From Propionibacteriaceae bacterium (GTDB lineage: Bacteria > Actinomycetota > Actinomycetes > Propionibacteriales > Propionibacteriaceae), in NCBI GenBank assembly GCA_031262845.1, contig JAISGZ010000199.1, positions 1 to 8,072 of the forward strand: a stretch of 8,072 nucleotides of DNA, in the 5' to 3' direction. The notes beneath the pieces were generated by a model that saw nothing but the letters and a program-made list of their open reading frames with translations, searched no databases and was not told the DNA's origin. Of the stretch, positions 5,796-8,072 are shown one piece after another. Both the position numbers and the translations under genes were made by a program. How positions within the stretch are numbered: the first letter of the stretch is position 1; each line of letters starts with the position of its first letter.

Positions 5796-7847
5796 TCAAT
5801 CCTTGAAGAAAGCTAGCTCGGCATATTGACCTGGTAATGGCACGACGAAACGACGGTCGAGAAAGCGATTCGCTCCCTCACATGAGGTCTCCGATGCCAT
5901 CACACAGCAGTGACAAGCCGCCCCGTGCAAGAAATCTTCCGGGTCTTTAGGGACACGCATCGCGCAGACTGGGTCTGATGAACAGCGGCGCATCGCGGTC
6001 AGAGTGGCGTTGACAATCTCAGCCAACCGCTCTGATTCACTCAGCGCCACCAGACCACCGAGAGTTCCGTCGGAGTCTGACGCCGTCGTACAGATGAGTA
6101 CTCCAGCGGCGGCTGGCCGATCACGGGCAGCGTCTTTCGGCCAAGCATAGATACGTTCAGTCAGACTGGCTGCACCGTAACCCGATGACATGGCCAATTG
6201 CCGGATCACCCCATGCGCCAAAGTGTGAACTAGCCAGTAGCGCGGAGATGGCAACCGCAAATCTGGGTCAACGATTTTCGCTGTTTCAGAGAAGCGACGC
6301 TCAAAATTACGGTGATGAGCTTCCCGATGGGCTTCCCACAGCGACGATGCCTGGACCGTCTGCTCCCACTGTTCAACTACGTCTAAGTCCAGTTGGAGGA
6401 ATATCCCTTCGCCACGATCCTCCGTGGCAGGCACCCACTGTGGTGCGCCCGACCGCACCAGCGGCACCAATCGACTGGTCCTATCGTTGGCCCGGTCCAG
6501 ATCATCGATGCGTGTGAAACCAATGACAGCGTTCACTTTTCGCAACCGATTGACGGCCAATACTCTCGATACACCCTTGGGCATAAAAGGTGAGACGGGA
6601 CGCGGAGACAGCGTCAGCTGGCTACGTGGTTCTTGGTCGAATTCCCGGGCCGGTTCGCGTTGCAGATATCGCCACTCGGGTACCAGTAGATCCACTGGTT
6701 CCCAAACGGCCCGTTTTTTGTCCTGCTCGGCTTGATCCACTGGGGATAGTGCGAGCTGAACTCGACTCTGTAACTGATTATCATCAAGCTCATCAAGACC
6801 AGAGCCCTTGCCATCGAGTAAGTCTCGAATCATTTCTAGGCTCGACGCATATTTTTCAAGCTTGTTACCCAAGATCGCCATCAAACGCTGGGCATCGTCG
6901 CGCAACTTCTCTTCTGGATTATCGCGTGGCATGTCGATGATCGACTGTAAGGCCGGAAACCACAGGTTGGACGCACCAACCAACATCAGCCGAGGTTCTT
7001 GATCGCAGCCATTTCGTTCAAAAGCATCTAAGTGTGGGAACCGGCCACGGCAACCTGGCAGTTTCGTTCGGCCCTGAGCCCCTTGAGCCTCAGCCATCGT
7101 TCGTCGTTGCCCGCAAGACGCGCACACGATGATGGCATTAGCGCCGCGGCCCCCACCGCGTTCTTCCATCTTCAGGATGGGATTCCTCGCCTTAGGACAA
7201 GGCTCACCTCGATGAACCCACCAGTCATAGGGGAACTCATCGAGATGCCCGTTCGGGCAGGCGATGAGATATCGCGCCGGAACTGTGGGCCGTGGCCTGG
7301 TTTTCTTTTTCCCTTGCCGAGCGTCTTGCCGCCGATCTGTCCGCCCACGGCCCGGACAATTCAGGTGCATGAAAACGGCTTCATCGGGCCGATACGGATG
7401 AGTGTTGCGATATCCCTCTTTGAAAGCGTAGATCGTTGCCAATCGGTCACAACCAGTGCAGCGCATCCATTGAGGGAAAACCCGTGCTGGAAGGCCAAGA
7501 TCGGACCCCTCTTTCGAAAAGGTGTTAGTCGTAGGTTGCCACGGGAAAGGGCGCAGTTCTTTAACGGAGTGCCCCAGCAACAACTGGACGACTTCCAGAA
7601 GCCGAGGAGCATCAATAGACGGCGGCTGGCCGTCTCGACGGAATTGCCAGATTCGATCCCACGATTCCAGACCGGTAGGCATGATCGTGAAATGTGGCAG
7701 ATCGATGATGGACCCAGGGCCGTAGGTGTACAACAGCGAAGACGGCCTGGCTGAACCGACTTTCGCATAGTTCTTCTTGGCTTGTTGTTCTTCCAACTGG
7801 TCACTGTCGCCCAGAGGATCAACTATGGTTTGTTCGTTATAGATCAT
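5796..7847 (-). CDS. drmB: DISARM DrmB, DUF1998 zinc-binding protein
   Basis: The protein has 683 residues. The N-terminal part contains RPSSLLYTYGPGSIIDLP (about 34-51), typical of DrmB. Cysteine clusters follow at C130/C133 (MRCTGCDR), C164, C197 (IACPNGHLDEFPYDWW), C217, C242/C245 (VCASCGQ), C266 and C281, suggesting zinc ribbons. The C-terminal DUF1998 region has LVHTLAHGVIRQLAMSSGYG (about 539-558), GVLICTTASDSDGTLGGLV (about 582-600), then C622, C628 and GAACHCCVMASETSCEGANR (about 642-661). In DISARM, DrmB forms a complex with the helicase DrmA that engages phage DNA; this is established for the family. The ATG overlaps the drmA stop by four bases, and GAGG lies seven bases before it, inside drmA. 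No frameshift is seen and the cysteine framework looks complete. Confidence 0.95.
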   Translation of the reverse strand: MIYNEQTIVDPLGDSDQLEEQQAKKNYAKVGSARPSSLLYTYGPGSIIDLPHFTIMPTGLESWDRIWQFRRDGQPPSIDAPRLLEVVQLLLGHSVKELRPFPWQPTTNTFSKEGSDLGLPARVFPQWMRCTGCDRLATIYAFKEGYRNTHPYRPDEAVFMHLNCPGRGRTDRRQDARQGKKKTRPRPTVPARYLIACPNGHLDEFPYDWWVHRGEPCPKARNPILKMEERGGGRGANAIIVCASCGQRRTMAEAQGAQGRTKLPGCRGRFPHLDAFERNGCDQEPRLMLVGASNLWFPALQSIIDMPRDNPEEKLRDDAQRLMAILGNKLEKYASSLEMIRDLLDGKGSGLDELDDNQLQSRVQLALSPVDQAEQDKKRAVWEPVDLLVPEWRYLQREPAREFDQEPRSQLTLSPRPVSPFMPKGVSRVLAVNRLRKVNAVIGFTRIDDLDRANDRTSRLVPLVRSGAPQWVPATEDRGEGIFLQLDLDVVEQWEQTVQASSLWEAHREAHHRNFERRFSETAKIVDPDLRLPSPRYWLVHTLAHGVIRQLAMSSGYGAASLTERIYAWPKDAARDRPAAAGVLICTTASDSDGTLGGLVALSESERLAEIVNATLTAMRRCSSDPVCAMRVPKDPEDFLHGAACHCCVMASETSCEGANRFLDRRFVVPLPGQYAELAFFKD

Positions 7848-8072
7848 TTCGCGTCCTCACCTTCTTGCGGCCGCCAAACCGGCGCATCATCGGGCTGCTG
7901 GTACCACAGCGCCTGGGGCTTCGGAGAGACGAGCAGGTTGATTTCGGGTTGTACTTCTCGCATCGAGTTGGCGACAACAAAAGGCGGCCCGTCCAGAGCG
8001 TTCGCAGAGGCGATAGTTGATTCCGCCGATCTCATCAGCGGCTCGTATTTTGTGGTTTCTCTGAATCGTTCT
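7844..8072 (-). CDS. drmA: C-terminus of DISARM DrmA helicase (partial)
   Basis: An open frame enters from the right edge and stops at a TGA that overlaps the drmB ATG. About 75 residues are visible, beginning ERFRETTKYEPLMRSAES and continuing through VVANSMREVQPEINLLVSP to the acidic end RPQEGEDAK. The YEPLMRSAES and NSMREV-PEINLL blocks are as expected at the end of DrmA, the DISARM helicase; the position immediately before drmB agrees. The helicase motifs themselves lie outside the window, so ATPase integrity cannot be judged. An internal ATG at 8035 is not the start, because the frame continues upstream of it. Confidence 0.85.
   Translation of the reverse strand, partial: ERFRETTKYEPLMRSAESTIASANALDGPPFVVANSMREVQPEINLLVSPKPQALWYQQPDDAPVWRPQEGEDAK

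Noticed and set aside
7032..7754. 240-residue plus-strand open frame
   Set aside because: It is antisense to drmB, whose motifs and cysteine pattern are unmistakable. The plus-strand protein is low in recognisable structure, with arginine, serine and proline runs typical of a shadow frame.
1..8072. CRISPR arrays, tRNA or rRNA genes, insertion sequences
   Set aside because: No regularly spaced direct repeats, no tRNA cloverleaf, no rRNA-like stretch and no transposase motif were recognised on either strand by eye.

Overview
The window carries two defence-type gene clusters, separated by a DoxX-family membrane protein, with every well-supported gene on the minus strand. Base composition is moderately GC-rich, several genes start with GTG, and short stop/start overlaps are common. 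This fits an actinobacterium, but that is only an inference from style and no marker gene fixes the taxonomy.

Right part (about 8072 down to 5053): the distal end of a DISARM anti-phage operon. It holds the C-terminus of the helicase DrmA (cut by the window edge), the complete DUF1998 protein DrmB and the complete phospholipase-D-like protein DrmC. drmA and drmB overlap by 4 bases (ATGA), and drmC starts 5 bases after drmB, so the three are very probably co-transcribed. No methyltransferase follows drmC. This suits the class 1 order, in which drmC is last, but the deciding genes (drmD/drmMI or drmE) would lie outside the window. Directly after the drmC stop, the same frame stays open for 29 more codons that look protein-like.

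Middle (about 5052 to 4121): a doxX-like gene with a strong ribosome binding site. After it comes a non-coding stretch with a perfect 10-bp inverted repeat and a possible promoter/operator.

Left part (about 4120 down to 272): the most interesting segment, read here as a three-gene operon. First is an 80-residue ORF with an excellent Shine-Dalgarno sequence. Its stop codon is followed at once by the Shine-Dalgarno of a 567-residue protein whose N-terminal third is a phosphoribosyltransferase (PRTase)-like domain with a clear PRPP-loop motif. About 60 bases later comes a 609-residue protein with a C-terminal RES domain, the NAD+-consuming fold of toxins such as MbcT. The RES protein also has an internal YPVFQFD segment resembling the conserved core of Xre/DUF2384-type antitoxins that normally pair with RES toxins. 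I do not recognise this combination as a named system. Beside DISARM it is a good candidate for an undescribed nucleotide- or NAD-based defence or toxin module.

Far left (about 271 to 1): a doubtful small ORF, a convincing Rho-independent terminator, and the first 15 codons of another minus-strand gene with a textbook ribosome binding site.
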